A DNA stretch of 64,000 nucleotides, taken from Heligmosomoides polygyrus polygyrus. Taxonomy: Eukaryota > Nematoda > Chromadorea > Rhabditida > Heligmosomidae. The stretch's first letter is position 1. Each line of letters opens with the position of its first letter. Location of the stretch: NCBI GenBank assembly GCA_947396885.1, contig OX377204.1, positions 5,828,001 through 5,892,000 of the forward strand, in the 5' to 3' direction. The notes under the pieces were generated by a model. It had not been told where the DNA came from. It was given only the letters and a program-made list of their open reading frames with translations, and searched no databases. This document shows, one piece after another, positions 1 through 11,458 of the stretch. The position numbers were made by a program, and so were the translations under genes.

Positions 1-918
1 CTCAATTTAAATGTATAAGTTAAGCTCCTTGCTCAATGTGTGTTGTTAATATAAATTTGATATTTATTGTTTACTAAATGGGCGCCCATGTCTACAATTA
101 TTAAAAAGAAAAGCTCAAACACAATCACATAGAGCAACAAAACAACACAAAATAGGATAATAAATAAATTCTCGTGTTCCGTTAGGAAAGGAGAAGAAAG
201 AACCAAGCATAGCGGAAGTCAGCAGACTCTAGTGGGAGAGTTTTCCTAACGAATTTCTTAAAAGCGGAAACTGAAATAGGTAGTTGGTTGTTCTTGCTCA
301 GGCGCACTTGCTCGGAGCCCACTCGGATTACGAAAAAGTGCTTCCTAATGGAGGAACGCGCCATTAAATAAGAAAGCTTGCTTCGACTCCTCTAGTGTTT
401 GAGCGCTGCAGCTTGTCATGTTTCATGTTCGCTACTTTACTAACAATTTTATGCACCAATACAATGTCTTTCCTGTTCTCTATGCTTCGCTGCACATTTT
501 AGCATCATCTGCGAAGACCATGCACTTGACGCCAGTTTTCGTTATTTGCTCAGGGAGCTCATACGAGTAGATGTTGAACAGAATGGGTGGGAGTACAGAG
601 CCTTGCGCAACACCACTAGGCGCTTTTCGAACTGAAGAGTAAGCGTCATTCACTTGGCTCGGAAAGTAGGTCGCAGTGGAAATTATTAGCCCAACCCACT
701 ACTATCGGTTGAATTCATGCTTCTACCATTTTATTTCTGAGTAACCAATGTGCTACGTTATCCAATGCTTTTGTGAATTCGAAGCAAACGTCATCAACTG
801 GTGCCTTGTTATCAAGTGACGAAGTACAATCGTCGAGTAATTCTAGCATATGAGTTTCAGTCGACTTTCCTTTAACAAAGCCGTGTTGATGAGGATATAG
901 GGCTGAGTTAGAGTCCAG

Positions 919-2750
919 TGGCCGTATTCATGAACGTTCCCGGGAACGTTCAAGGCTTCCCACGGGAAGCGGTCGGGTCGGGAAGCAAAAGTTCCTATTC
1001 ATGAACCTCCCGGGAACCAACGGTAAGCTCCCGCGCCGACAGCGGGAGGCTCCCGGCCTACCCGCCCTCAACCGGTCGGGAACGCCGGGAAGCCGTCAAT
1101 GAAGTGCTGTGTGCAATTGCACAGAATAGGATTTCGATGGCGGTTTTGGCATCGAAAATCGTCGTAACGGGGAATCATCTTCGCCATCTATCGTATAACG
1201 TGTTCCTGGGCCATCTTGCCAAGGGGGAGGGGGATGTAGGGGGAGGGGGGTGCCTACTCTCTTGCTGTCGAGTGTGTCTACCGTGGTTTTGTAATTTATT
1301 GATGTATATTGTTTATCCTAGTCGGAGGGGATACTACACTCTGATGGTTTTACAGTGACGCCAAAATTAAATGTAGGGCATGTGCCATTTTCACATTGAA
1401 TCGGACACTTTTCAAATCAAATGGTGTATCTTTCGAACCAAATTAGACACTTTTTAAATCAAATTGAACACTATTCTAAGCTAGGCTAAGACGCTTGAGA
1501 TCAAAGCGAACTATTCCGAATTGAAATGGACTTTTTCCACAAAAGAACTAGGGACTCTCCAAAAAGGTTAGAATGATTTTTTTGTTCAAGGAGAATTTTT
1601 GTACAACTTACTTTGAACTTTTGGTTAATTTAGCCAATAAGTGAACACGTTGTTTGAAAGTGCTTAAAAATTCTATTTCTTAAGCAAATAATGGGTTAAG
1701 AGCAACAGCAGGAAGGCGGCCATTCTCTAGTGCCAGAAGAGAGATTGCGCCATGCTCTCCTCCAAGACGTCGCAATTTTTGTTCGACTGATAGCAGAATT
1801 TCGGAATGTATGGAGTTTGACACCTGTTAACGATATAACAAAAACGACTGTAAAGAACACCCATACCGCAATTTGATGGTTCATGTAAATGGTACTTGTA
1901 GTATCAATCAAATAAAAGGTGTTGCGAATCTTTTGAGTGCATGGCGCAATCTGATCTTTTAGTGCGCTATGTACTTGCTTCTTTGCTGTGCCTTAAAAGA
2001 ATTCTAATTGCAAATATCAAGAAATAAATTGTTTTATAAAATTATTACACTTATTTGGGCAGCTAAACTAAAAAAATTTCAAAGAAGGTTATACCAAAAT
2101 TTTTCTTCTACAAAAAGTCATTCTAACTATCTTATTGAGTCTGTAGTTTAGGTTATTTTGATTTGGAAGAGTTGGAATTGATTCCAAAAGTCTTGAAGCT
2201 AACATAGAAGAGTGTCCAATCTGATTTGAAAAGCGTCCAATTTGGTTTGAAAAGTGTCTAATTCGACGTTAAATGGTATAAAACGAAGGCAACACTATAA
2301 ATTGGTTCATGAGTGGACGATGTGTTCCAATCTCGTAACTGGGATACTGGAAAATGAAAGGTGTTGACATGTTAATCTCCTAAGCCTATCAAGTATTCCT
2401 TCCTCGGGTCTCGTAAACGGCTAGCAGACTGTGATTTCTTCGGCGGTTGGAGTTGTAATGGTGCATACTCCCGTCTACGTTGCCTCTGAGCCTGAGTGGA
2501 GTGTGTTCGGATTTGTGGTAAACAAGTAATACTTGAATATACGGGCGAAAAACCGATAATTTGAGAAATTAATGTTTGAAATTTTGCAATTCCCGCCTCC
2601 GCTGCGAATCTAACTCGCGCGTCGCGGTCGCTCCTGCTTCCCGGTGGTTCATGAATACCGACCTGGTTTCGGGAAGCCGGGAGCGGGATGCGGCGGGAGC
2701 GGGAAGGCATTGCCTGCCTTCCCGCTCCCGCCGAGTCATGAATACGGCTA
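919..2750. mobile_element. Non-autonomous TIR DNA transposon inserted in the CR1 reverse transcriptase
   Basis: The ends are inverted repeats, TGGCCGTATTCATGA on the left and its near-complement on the right (TCATGAATACGGCTA). CAG flanks both sides (916-918, 2751-2753) as a 3-bp target duplication. Removing the element and one CAG puts the interrupted CR1 reverse transcriptase back in frame, which fixes the borders. The subterminal 150 bp on both sides is very GC-rich. No transposase is visible. A 3-bp duplication would suit a PIF/Harbinger or ISL2EU-like element, but that is inference. A lone copy of the right end, TCATGAATACGG, lies near 43678-43690. Confidence 0.75.
1380..2280. mobile_element. 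TIR element, family X, nested in the 919-2750 element
   Basis: The left end reads CCATTTTCACATTGAATCGG and is followed by short degenerate repeats of the type ACACTTTTCAAATC. The right end is the inverted counterpart (GAAAAGTGTCTAATTCGACG, then AAATGGTATA). The same ends recur at 17901-20248, which defines a family. No coding capacity is seen. Confidence 0.6.
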
Positions 2751-4556
2751 CAGGTGCTGCACTATGTGCTTCTTCAGGATTTTTTCGAAAATGCGTGCAA
2801 AGGCAGATCTTGAACTAACCAGTATGAAATTCTGGGGAGATTGTGGTGGGTTCTCTTAGGCAATGGTACCACAAAAGAGTGCTTCCAACGTATAGGCACT
2901 TCAATTCTCAGAAAGCTGAGATTGAAGATGTTAGCAAGAATATATGAGGTAAGCGAAGCTGTTTTTAGAATTTCTAGAGATACACCACCGGGGTGAGCAG
3001 TTAGAGAGGTTGGCCAGTAGGCCAAGATTTTCTTAATGTCTTCTTTAAGAACCAAGTAGAGTCGGCAGTAGTCGGAAAGCGCGGAACTGATGAACTGATA
3101 GGATATGAACCCGAAGAGGAAAAATGAACTTCAGCAAACTGGCTTGCTAGCACTTTAGCCTTGTTATCAGAAACAACACAGCGACCTTCAGAAACAAGCG
3201 ATCCAATACATGTCTTATCTTTAATTCTTGATTTGATAATTTTGTACAGAGCAGCCGCTTTTTAACTTCCAAGATCTTGGTTATGAGATTATTTTTTGTT
3301 TCTGAGACATTTCAAAGATGTCTATTCAGGCTCCTATACGTTTCCCAGCAACTGTTTGAACGAAAGCGACCAGAAGTGGAAGGTGTTTTCCAAGCCCTGA
3401 GACAGCGTTCGCGAAGAGAAATTAAATATCCGACAACTTGGCCTTAGATGTCATAACGTTACGAACAGGAGTAGAGATTAAGATGACATCGTTAACAATT
3501 TTTAGCAGCAGCCCGTTTATTTCATTTACGGTGTTGCATGTGCAAAGCGATCCAATACAATCTATTCCTTAAAGAAAGTGGAAGACTAAACAACATTGGG
3601 GTTTCTTAAGTTTGTGCGAAACTTTAAACTGGCGTGATCACAACTGCTTTTAATTGTGGGACCAATAGTATTGTGATGGCTAGTTCCAATATGAGGGAGG
3701 TTCTTCAGATCAGAAACGAGGCTCTTTTGATTGCACAACATCAGATCTAGAATGTTCTCATTGCGGGTGTTGGTCGTCACTAATTGTAAAAAGGCGTTAC
3801 CAGAGCAGAAATCAATGAAGGAACGAGAAGATATTGAACTGCAAGAAGGACGCGGGAGCCACTTAACATCGACATCATCGAGAAATCTGAAATTACCCAC
3901 GAAAATGGAGGGGTAATCGTAAACCGAGAGATCGCATAGAGCGTCAATTAATTTGCTCGTTGACGAAAACGCGCAGTCAGAAGCTCGATACACTGCAGCC
4001 AATCGGGATGCCTCGGAACATATAGGAAATATATCGGTTATTTCATAGAAGTCATCGACCGATTCGCCAAGAAGAACGTAGTAGGGGAGATGTCTTTTTA
4101 ATATAATTGCCACTCCAGCGTCCCATTTACGTGGATGGTCAGAACGCAGAATATCATAAAAGCTGTAGAGGTCTTCCAGAAGAAGTGCATTGTCATTTGC
4201 TTATTTCATCAACGTTTTAGTAAGAACCGTAATATCAGTCGAAGTTTTAATAAGGAAAAATCGAGAGCCAGGTCATTTTTCAAAACTGAACGGATATTCG
4301 TAACTGCAAGATTCAGGGGTGTTTCCGCATCTCCGAAGATGATCTTGCTGTTCACCGCATGTGCTGGATCTTAAAGAGCTGAGAATTAAGCAGAATGCTT
4401 GTATGAGTTAGAGAAGGACTGCATGCTTGGGGAGACATACAAAGAAATTCACTTTAAAAAATAAGAAAAAACGAAATTAATCATCGAAGAACTTTATGCA
4501 TATGTAGCTACATAGCGCAGTCCCATATTATACTAAGTGACAATGTTTTGTTGTAG

Positions 4557-4679
4557 ATCTTGGACAAAAGAGAGATCGACATCATGGTGTACCCAGAAAA
4601 CGATGTTGAACAGTTTGATACGTTTTGCACTCATGGAAAAGCGAAAAGATACCAATGGTATGGTTGGGGCTCCTGCAGT
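4557..4679 (+). CDS. Orphan protein-coding exon, product unknown
   Basis: A 123-nt open segment lies between an acceptor (TTTTGTTGTAG) and a strong donor (GTAAGTTTTC). It encodes 41 residues in phase 0/0, beginning ILDKREIDIMVYPEN and ending RYQWYGWGSCS, with two cysteines and an aromatic cluster. The composition looks coding, but no family is recognised and no partner exon in a matching phase was found nearby. It does not match either secreted family found elsewhere in the window. The LINE to its left ends before it, so it is not part of that LINE. Confidence 0.4.
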
Positions 4680-4689
4680 GTAAGTTTTC

Positions 4690-5250
4690 ATTGTTTCTTC
4701 CTTTTATAGCATATTTTTTATTCTGTGGCCTTTCTAGAACACACATAACTCTTAAGGTTTGTTTCCAATACTTTGTTAAGTAACGGCAAACTCCAAGATG
4801 TGTGTAGTTTAAAGCAAACGAAGAAGCCTGGAAGGGAAAATAGGAGAGTTCGATAAATTACTACTTGAAGTGTCTGTGCATCGTCTGTTTGATTTACGAA
4901 CAGGAGCCAATGACGATTACTAAATCAGAATCGTCATCTAACCATAAGGAGTTCGCAGAAGTCTTTGACTAGGGAGTTGTGTCAACTAAACAGGCACTTC
5001 TGACTCACGTCATTCGAAAGATTCTCGAATGCAGTTAGCTTTGTTAAAACCATATCGTCTACGAGAAACATAGGCAGGAATTGAAAAATTGAACAGAAAG
5101 CTTCAAGGCGTTCACCAAAATGTACATGGTGAACCATAAATCACGCAACAAAATTAGGCGACTTTATAGGGAGCTTTTCTAATTACGTGAAACCACATGC
5201 CAATTGTTATGTGGTATATACTTAATGCTACACACTTTGTAAGCATCACG
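4690..5250. other. Unassigned stretch
   Basis: No exon or recognisable repeat was found here. Positions 5150-5165 share ACAAAATTAGGCGAC with the complement of 23930-23945, so a small dispersed repeat may be present. Confidence 0.4.
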
Positions 5251-5254
5251 GTTG

Positions 5255-6690
5255 TTACGTAAAATTACCGCAAACCTTCTTGCGGTTCGCGGCTGAGCAT
5301 TCCCATTCCGATATGGCTAACAATAAGGTCCTGGAGATTGATGGTGGAACATTCGGTATTATGGTATCGTGCGGCCTTCTCTCCTTGACGCGAAAAGTGG
5401 AACCTTGCGCGAAGGAGGCGGTGGTCCGATCCCGTGTAGAACTTGGGGACAACGGAGACGTCGGTCAGGCAATACTTGCGGTTAAGATGATGTGGTCGAT
5501 CTCGTTGTGGAACTGGCCACCGGGAGATTCCCAGGTCCATCGTAGGGAGGGAGGCTTCTGTAACTGCGAGTTTCCGTGGATGGTCTTGGTCGACATGATA
5601 AACTCAGACAGCCTTTCAGCTTGCTCGTTCCACTCCAAACGTGGGTTCCGATGTGAAGTTCTTCCGGCGACCTTCGTGATCCGATCTTGGCGTTGAAGTC
5701 ACCGACGATCACCTTGTAGAAGGTGTGACCTTCCTTATATAACTTCTCCAGCTCCACGAAGAAGGCTTCGACCTCTTCGTCGTCTTATTCGGATGTTGGG
5801 GCATACGCGACGAACACAGTCAAAGCTGGCACAGAACCACATCGCTTCAGTCGCAGACGCCCGATCCGGGTTGTCAGAGACTCGTACGAATCGATGTTCA
5901 TGGCCAAATGCGTGTTGACGAGAACACTAACGCCGCCTACTCCCCTGCTGTCGCATGTTCCGAGGAACAGTTCTTCTCCGGAGTCGTAGGCGGCGTGTAG
6001 GGGGTGGTGTCTTCTCGTCTCGGTTAGTCCGATGACGTCGTACTTGATCTTCCTGGCTTGCATCATCATGTCCTCGACGGATGCTTCCGATGCAAGCGTG
6101 CGGGCGTTGTAAGTACAGATCGTCATCCTATTCCTTCTCAATTTGCGCAGCCTGGTTAGGCCCTGAGATTTTAGCACCCTCTCCGTACTCGTCCTTCCCA
6201 TCGCTGCAGAAATGGGGGCTCTTTCGGGGTTAGGGGAATGAGGCCCTTTAGTGCTGCTGTGTTTGACTTCCGTACAACACGAGTAGCTAGTCAGTCTCGC
6301 CCCGTCCCAGGCAGCCAGACTGCCCGAAGGGACGGGGCGAGACTTTTGAGGCGGCCTCGAATCGCCTTACGATGTACTCCCAGTCTACCGAGTGCAAGCT
6401 TTTGGCCGGGCCGAGACAGTTAAAATCCGCACAGTCACGGACACATCCACGCACACTGTGCACGAACATGCTGCTCCCACGCACAAGGAACGCGTCGACC
6501 TGACACAGCAGGAGCAAGGAGTCCATCCCCTGCATCCCACCTGCGTCTCTGGGCAGTACACGGCCGCATTTGGTTCGCGTTTAGTTCCCCTATCCACCAC
6601 CCGGGGACGCGCCACGTGGCCCTGCGACAAGCGGCCCGAGATCCCTCTTAACAAGAGAGCCCGAAAGCTCCCCATCAAGGGAGATCCGTG
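5255..6690 (-). mobile_element. RTE-type LINE: 5' region and endonuclease fragment (family RTE-2)
   Basis: The - strand carries an apurinic endonuclease domain. 6201-5785 begins MGRTSTERVLKS and contains MTICTYNARTLASEASVED, VIGLTETRRH and VFVAYAPTSE. 5757-5482 contains VIVGDFNAKIG. 5540-5265 contains the C-terminal endonuclease motif YTGSDHRLLRARF. These are the TYNARTL, TETRR, GDFNAK and SDHR blocks of RTE-class endonucleases. At least two frameshifts separate the blocks, and the reverse transcriptase is missing. The GC-rich part at 6202-6690 is probably the 5' UTR and carries two perfect hairpins. Fragments of the same family lie at 47545-47850 and 54075-55035. Confidence 0.8.
6293..6344. 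repeat. Perfect 16-bp hairpin
   Basis: AGTCTCGCCCCGTCCC at 6293-6308 is exactly complementary to 6329-6344, with a 20-nt loop. It sits in the presumed 5' UTR of the RTE fragment. Confidence 0.8.
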
Positions 6691-6724
6691 GCCGTAGGAG
6701 AATTATTATCCTACGGCCACGGAT
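6684..6724. repeat. Perfect 16-bp hairpin
   Basis: ATCCGTGGCCGTAGGA at 6684-6699 is exactly complementary to 6709-6724, with a 9-nt AT-rich loop. A partial third copy (ATCCGTAGGA) follows at 6726-6735. It marks the upstream edge of the RTE fragment. Confidence 0.8.
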
Positions 6725-6739
6725 TATCCGTAGGAAAAT

Positions 6740-7455
6740 TATTATCCAATATCTTTTTTGGAACAAATGAGAATGAAATTCCATAAGAGGCACTGCGACA
6801 CGGGTCACAAGGCTACCCGCACCATCTGAAGGTTCATATCGATCCAGGAGTAGCCTCTTAGAAGTAATACAGCTCCATCACAATTTACAAGCAATGGGCA
6901 AATAGTGATTGAAATTGTGCCAAATTAGATGCATTCTCAGTGCCTAAATTTTTGTTGCAGAACTTATATTACCACAGCTAAACATTCAACCGACATGCTT
7001 TTGCAACACCAAGACAGGTTGTTTGCATCGAATATGATTACCCTTTTCAGAGTAGAGTCTCCTTCACGAAGTCTTACGAAGGCCTTAAGCAAAACCCGTT
7101 CTATCGATTGGCATGCAACTGCCAGCATAGAATAGGAGAAGGCCTGTAAACCAGTGCCGAAATTAAATGGGAATTTAATTGCATTAACTTTGTCTAGCCC
7201 CTGTTACCTGTCTATTATTTTCCAGCTTTCTGCGCAGCTACAACTCCCGAGTTCCTCCATTTTTTCTGATTATCTAGTACTGTACCACTTTTGCTGGAGT
7301 ATTGATTATTAGTCAAGTCAATTACATAACAAGTTCAGCAATCAAAATGTCAATAAATTCAGGTGATGGGCATTTGGGTCAAAGAAACAATGTTACAGTA
7401 AGCTGTCAATGTGTCAGTGAATCAAGTTTTCAGGCAGTCGCGTTTCCAAATTTTC
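6740..7455. other. Unassigned stretch
   Basis: No supported exon, transposon end or tRNA-like sequence was found. Confidence 0.4.
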
Positions 7456-7458
7456 GCC

Positions 7459-9190
7459 GAGAAGTCCTCGCTGTTTTTTTTCAAAGATTCATTGCGGATT
7501 CTTCCGGTGGTCTCTTGCATAGCGCTATAAAGCATTCGAAAGAGAATGATTTGCTCTATCAGAAACTATGTTGCATTTCTTTTTTCACCCTGAATTCTCT
7601 CAATTTTTAGGTCGTTAAAATGAAAAGCGAAAAAGTGAAAAAATAGCAATTTGCGCACTTGTTCTCTCCTCTTAGATTAAGTATTTTTGCGCAGTTTTTC
7701 GTAGTATTGGGAAGAAAATGCTCTCTACTACAAGAATACATGTTGCTCTTATTTGCGCATTTTCCTTTATTGATTCTTAGGCCATCAAATTGGGAATTCC
7801 GACCGTCCGAATTTTTACCAAAACTCCTGCTCTATGGTAGGGCTTTCTTGCTCAGTGTCATATGTCGTTCGAAAGAAAATGAATTGCTCTATAAGAATTT
7901 GTGTCGCGTTAATTGGTTCATGCTGATTTCTGTCGAATATCAACAAAATTCCAAAGAGAGAAAAATCATCTTCATCAACAACTCCTTCTTCTTGTTTAGT
8001 CTGTCTTGCACAACAGTTTTACATGACGAGTGGTATGACACTCGAAAGTGCATGTCTTGTGCTTTTAGAACCTATAATTTGTTTTTCGGCCATTTGAATT
8101 TTTGCGAATTTTCAGGTCATCAAAATGGAGCAGTGCCAGGTCGACAGATGGGCACTTTTGGCACCTTCTTCTCTTTGCTATCAACCAGGGTTTTAGTGCG
8201 GCTAAGGCACTAAAACCCTCGTTGACCGTACAAACACCACTTTTCACCGCCAGTTACAATTCTGTACAAGAATCGTTGAATATGTTCGTGTGATGAATGA
8301 ACATCAGGAACCAGTGAGTGACGATTGCTGCCGGCCTGCTTCTCCGTCACTATTTATCAAACGGACATATTCAACGATTTTTGCACAGAATTGTAACTGG
8401 CGACGAAAAATAGTGTTTGTACGGTCAACTACGGTTCTAGTGCCTTAGCCGCAATAGAACCCTGGTTGAAAGCAGAGAGAAGAAGGTGACAAAAAAAGTG
8501 CTCATCCTCGTCGACCTGGCACTGCTCCATTTTGATGGCCTGAAAATTCGCAAAAATTTAAATGGCCGAAGAAAAAATTACAATTTTTAGTAGCTCGAGA
8601 CATGCACTTTCGAGTGTCATACCACTCGTCATATGAAACTGTTGCGCAAGACAGACTAAACAAGAAGAAGGAGTTGTTGGTGAAGATGATTTTTCTCTCT
8701 TTGGAATTTTGTTGATATTCGACAGAAATCAGCGTGAGCCAATAAACGCGACATAAGTTCTTATAGAACAATACATTTTCTTTCGAACGACATATGACAC
8801 CAAGCAAAAAAGTCCAACCACAGAACCGGAGTTTTGGTAAAAATTCGGACGAAAAAGTCGGAATTCCCAATTTGATGGCCTAAAAATCAATAAAGGACAA
8901 ATGATCAAGTAGCACCAACACGTATTCTTGTAGCAAAGAACATTTTCTTCCAAGTGCCATAAAAAACTGAGCAAAAAATTTTAAACCTAAACTGAGAGAA
9001 GAATGGCTACTTTTTTACTTTTTCACTTTTCATTTTAACGACCTAAAAATTGACAAAATTCATGATGAAAAAAGAAACGCAATACAGGATCTGATAGAGC
9101 AAGTCATTTTCATTCGAAAGCTGTATAGCGCTACGCAAGAGACCGCCGGCAAAATCCGCAAGTAACTTTTGAAAAAAAACGGCGGGGACT
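7459..9190. mobile_element. Foldback element FB1: 1.7-kb imperfect palindrome
   Basis: Arms of about 840 bp (7459-8297 and 8345-9190) are inverted copies of each other over their whole length, separated by about 50 bp. The outer ends are GAAGTCCTCGCTG and the inverse of AAGTCCCCGCCG, each next to an eight-T run. Landmarks shared by the arms include CATATGTCGTTCGAAAGAAA and TCAAAATGGAGCAGTGCCAG, both paired with their complements. Each arm holds a secondary hairpin around CAACCAGGGTTTTAGTGC (8179-8219 and 8424-8468). Reading frames in the arms mirror each other and have no recognisable product. Foldback/TIR transposons have this shape. Confidence 0.8.
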
Positions 9191-9199
9191 TATGGGACA

Positions 9200-9960
9200 T
9201 CCTAATAGTTCAGGTCAAGTCAGTTCAGGGTGGCTTAACTTCGCTATGGCTTTACAGGAATTCGTTGACTTTTGAATGTCTGCCGCTTGCCTAAGAGGCC
9301 ATAAAAAATTTTTTGGTATGGCCTTAACTTCTAAAGAAGTCATCGCAAACGCAAATTGGTCTTCACTCTCCACCAGCAGTGCTGCATTTGATTGATTTTT
9401 GAAAAATATGACTGATTACGAGTATTAAGAATAGGGATTTTCATTGAAATTTTCTCCGTGTTTGCCGCATTTTAATATCATGTATCATATCTTTGGTGTT
9501 TCACTACATTTTTTGTTTGTTTAGGAAATGGGCACCGATCTTACACAAAGGATGCTGCGAAAGATTTGCCTGAAGTAGAGCTTTTTCGTTTTTATTGTTT
9601 TATTGTTGTTCTAGACCTGAATGCTTTTACTTGATGTCGTATACACAAATAAAGCATTGTTCGATTTTTAACAAACTGCCTTGTGTGGGATCTATGAAGA
9701 CCATCTGCTATTGCACCGTTCAAGCTCGTTGCAAACTTCACAAGGTGCTCTAGTGCCAGGCTGACGTACTTCGTAGTTCGTTCGCCCCTTCCCTCTTCTG
9801 AGATCATTTGTAGGTGGGTGATTCGTGAGTACTAGGGCAAAGGTGCAAATGGCACAAGACGCAAATAAGCATCTCCCCAATGCAAAGCTAGTTGATAATT
9901 CAGATGACCAAAGACAGATCCGAAATCAGGCGAAGAGCAAATTCAGATCAGTTTCTTAAG
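9200..9960. other. Unassigned stretch
   Basis: AT-rich. A - strand frame at 9592-9807 is open but lacks splice context or any family signature. Confidence 0.35.
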
Positions 9961-9967
9961 CCTCAAG

Positions 9968-10190
9968 TGGCTGGTATCGAGGTTGTGAGCTGTCATAACG
10001 ATGTTTTCGAAGCTCATCCCGGATACGGGTGAGTGCTGATCGGTCCCACGAGGTGTGGATGTTGCGCTTGATCAAAGGGCGCCGGTGGTGTAATGGCGTA
10101 GAACATTACCGCCCGGTTAGAGGGAGGTGCGGGTTCGAGTCCCGCCTGGCGCTAGAAGTTTTGATCGCAACAAAACATCGTTATGAAGAG
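9968..10190 (+). repeat. tRNA-like SINE, family SINE2, copy 1
   Basis: The core at 10079-10153 resembles a tRNA. It has acceptor-like ends GGCGCC and GGCGCT, an A-box-like GGTGTAATGGC, and a B box GGTTCGAGTCCC inside a 5-bp GCGGG/CCCGC arm. The anticodon arm is poor, so this is not a functional tRNA gene. A 90-nt leader (GCTGGTATCGAGG onward) and the trailer TTTTGATCGCAAC recur in two other copies (14648-14850 and 40470-40650). Confidence 0.7.
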
Positions 10191-10289
10191 CAAAATGATC
10201 TGGGAAGCGATAGGGCTTATCAAAGAGTCGGACTTGAAATGCTACATCTTAAACGTAAGTTATTGCTCCATCCATGAAACTGGTAGATA

Positions 10290-10453
10290 CCAAACAATGT
10301 TGATATTAAGAGATATTATTGCTCAGCTGGGCTACGTTCACATTGACCTTAATGGTAAATACATTCCTCAGCATCATTCCATAGTTGTAATTGGGTTATG
10401 GAGAGACAAAGAATTTTTTTTTCAATTTGTCTCATTACTTTTGCCCCCAGGGA
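10290..10453 (+). mobile_element. Deleted 3' end of the poly-G mariner relic (second copy)
   Basis: CAGCTGGGCTACGTTCACAT and the terminal segment ending TCTCATTACTTTTGCCCCC match 12005-12350, but the bases between are deleted. It is a non-coding remnant. Confidence 0.65.
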
Positions 10454-10477
10454 GTTGGAGTTAGTTAAGGAGTTAGC

Positions 10478-10541
10478 GTGTGTATGTATGTACGTATATA
10501 TGTATGTACGTATGTATGTATATATGCATGTATGTATTTAT
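10478..10541. repeat. ATGT/GTAT microsatellite
   Basis: Runs of GTAT and ATGTATGT units with ATAT interruptions. Confidence 0.85.
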
Positions 10542-10614
10542 GTGGTGTACTAAACAAGAAGATACTTTACGGAGCTTTATACCTTTTCTTAAGCCTGGAT
10601 CGGCTGTTATATTA

Positions 10615-11330
10615 TTAGGGTGTCCCACACGAAATGTCGCTTCAGACCGAAAAGTTAAATTCACAAAAAAAAAACAATAAAAACCATACTTAATTCAATA
10701 CTATATTCTTCTCAATTATCAACAACCTTTGCCCAACGTACACGCAAAGAGTGCATGCCATCTTTAAAGAAATGAGATGCCCGCGAATCGAGGAAGTTGG
10801 TCACTCAAATCCGCTTCGCTGTAGTCGGCGAATTTCATTCCAGTCGCGGTGTGCTGCATCGAGCGGAATATGTGGTAGTCGGATAATGTCAGGGCTGTAC
10901 AGCGGATGAGGCAAAACGGTCCAACAAAGTTTCTAGATTTTCTGCTGGAGGACTTTTGCGATATGAGGCCTCGCATTATCATGCAGCAAGTGGGTAGAGG
11001 ACATGTCAACTCGATTTGGATTTAGATTCGGTGCAGGAAATGGAGAAGGATTTGGAGCAGACAAACTCTAGGCTCCCGAGTCGATCTTCTCGAATCAGCT
11101 TCAACGGCAGTCCGTAAAAGGTCGCTATGCAGGAAAAGACGCATGTCTTCCTTGCTTTTCGTCTTCGATGCTTTCGTCACCTGCGGCATAACGTTAAAAC
11201 CACCGCTCGCATTGTCTTTTGAAAACGACATCTTCGCCAAATGCAGGTACCAGTGAACGATGCTATTCCGCAGCGGATTTCATCAATTTGAAATGTAGAA
11301 CAGGCACGTGTGCCAAATCATTTTCTGGTC
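10615..11330 (-). mobile_element. mariner transposase relic
   Basis: The left end is a mariner-like terminus, TTAGGGTGTCCCACACGAAA, after a TA. The - strand frames 11240-11022 and 11009-10764 contain a broken transposase. LTLSDYHIFRSMQH corresponds to the third catalytic aspartate region, and SDQLPRFAGISFLKDGM matches the C-terminal part. The second end is not found. A similar terminus, complement of GTGTGGGACAACCTA, is at 14588-14602. Confidence 0.65.
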
Positions 11331-11458
11331 CATTGTAGTCTGAATGCTATAAGTTTAGAATCCGATGAAGGAATGAAGTATGCAAAAACGGAAATGTTGA
11401 GAAAAGATAAAAAGATAAAACGCCGTAAAAAACTAACCATAAATGAGCTCACAATCTA

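Larger units (their letters stand above)
480..4380 (-). mobile_element. CR1-like LINE (endonuclease + reverse transcriptase), interrupted relic
   Basis: Read on the - strand, 4113-3586 translates as the end of an AP-type endonuclease (GNFRFLDD, then TRNENILDLMLCN). 3330-3060 is a linker (ALYKIIKSRIKDKTCIGSLV), and 3055-2760 is the reverse transcriptase N-terminus (PGGVSLEILKTASL, KHSFVVPLPKR). The reverse transcriptase resumes at 915-480 with QHGFVKGKSTETHMLELL, GVAQGSVLPPILFNIY and the catalytic box FADDAK. The order is that of CR1/jockey-type LINE ORF2. Several stop codons and shifts show that it is dead. The reverse transcriptase is cut by a TIR element at 919-2750. The lower (3') border is not resolved. 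Confidence 0.8.

Noticed and set aside
7659..8870. Two long frames, 184 codons (+) and 122 codons (-)
   Set aside because: Mirror images within the FB1 foldback, with no domain signature.
9592..9880. Two overlapping - strand frames
   Set aside because: No family signature, no splice context, and both frames overlap the same AT-rich DNA.
10079..10153. Functional tRNA gene
   Set aside because: Box B and acceptor ends are good but the anticodon arm does not fold properly, and the flanks repeat at two other sites: a SINE.
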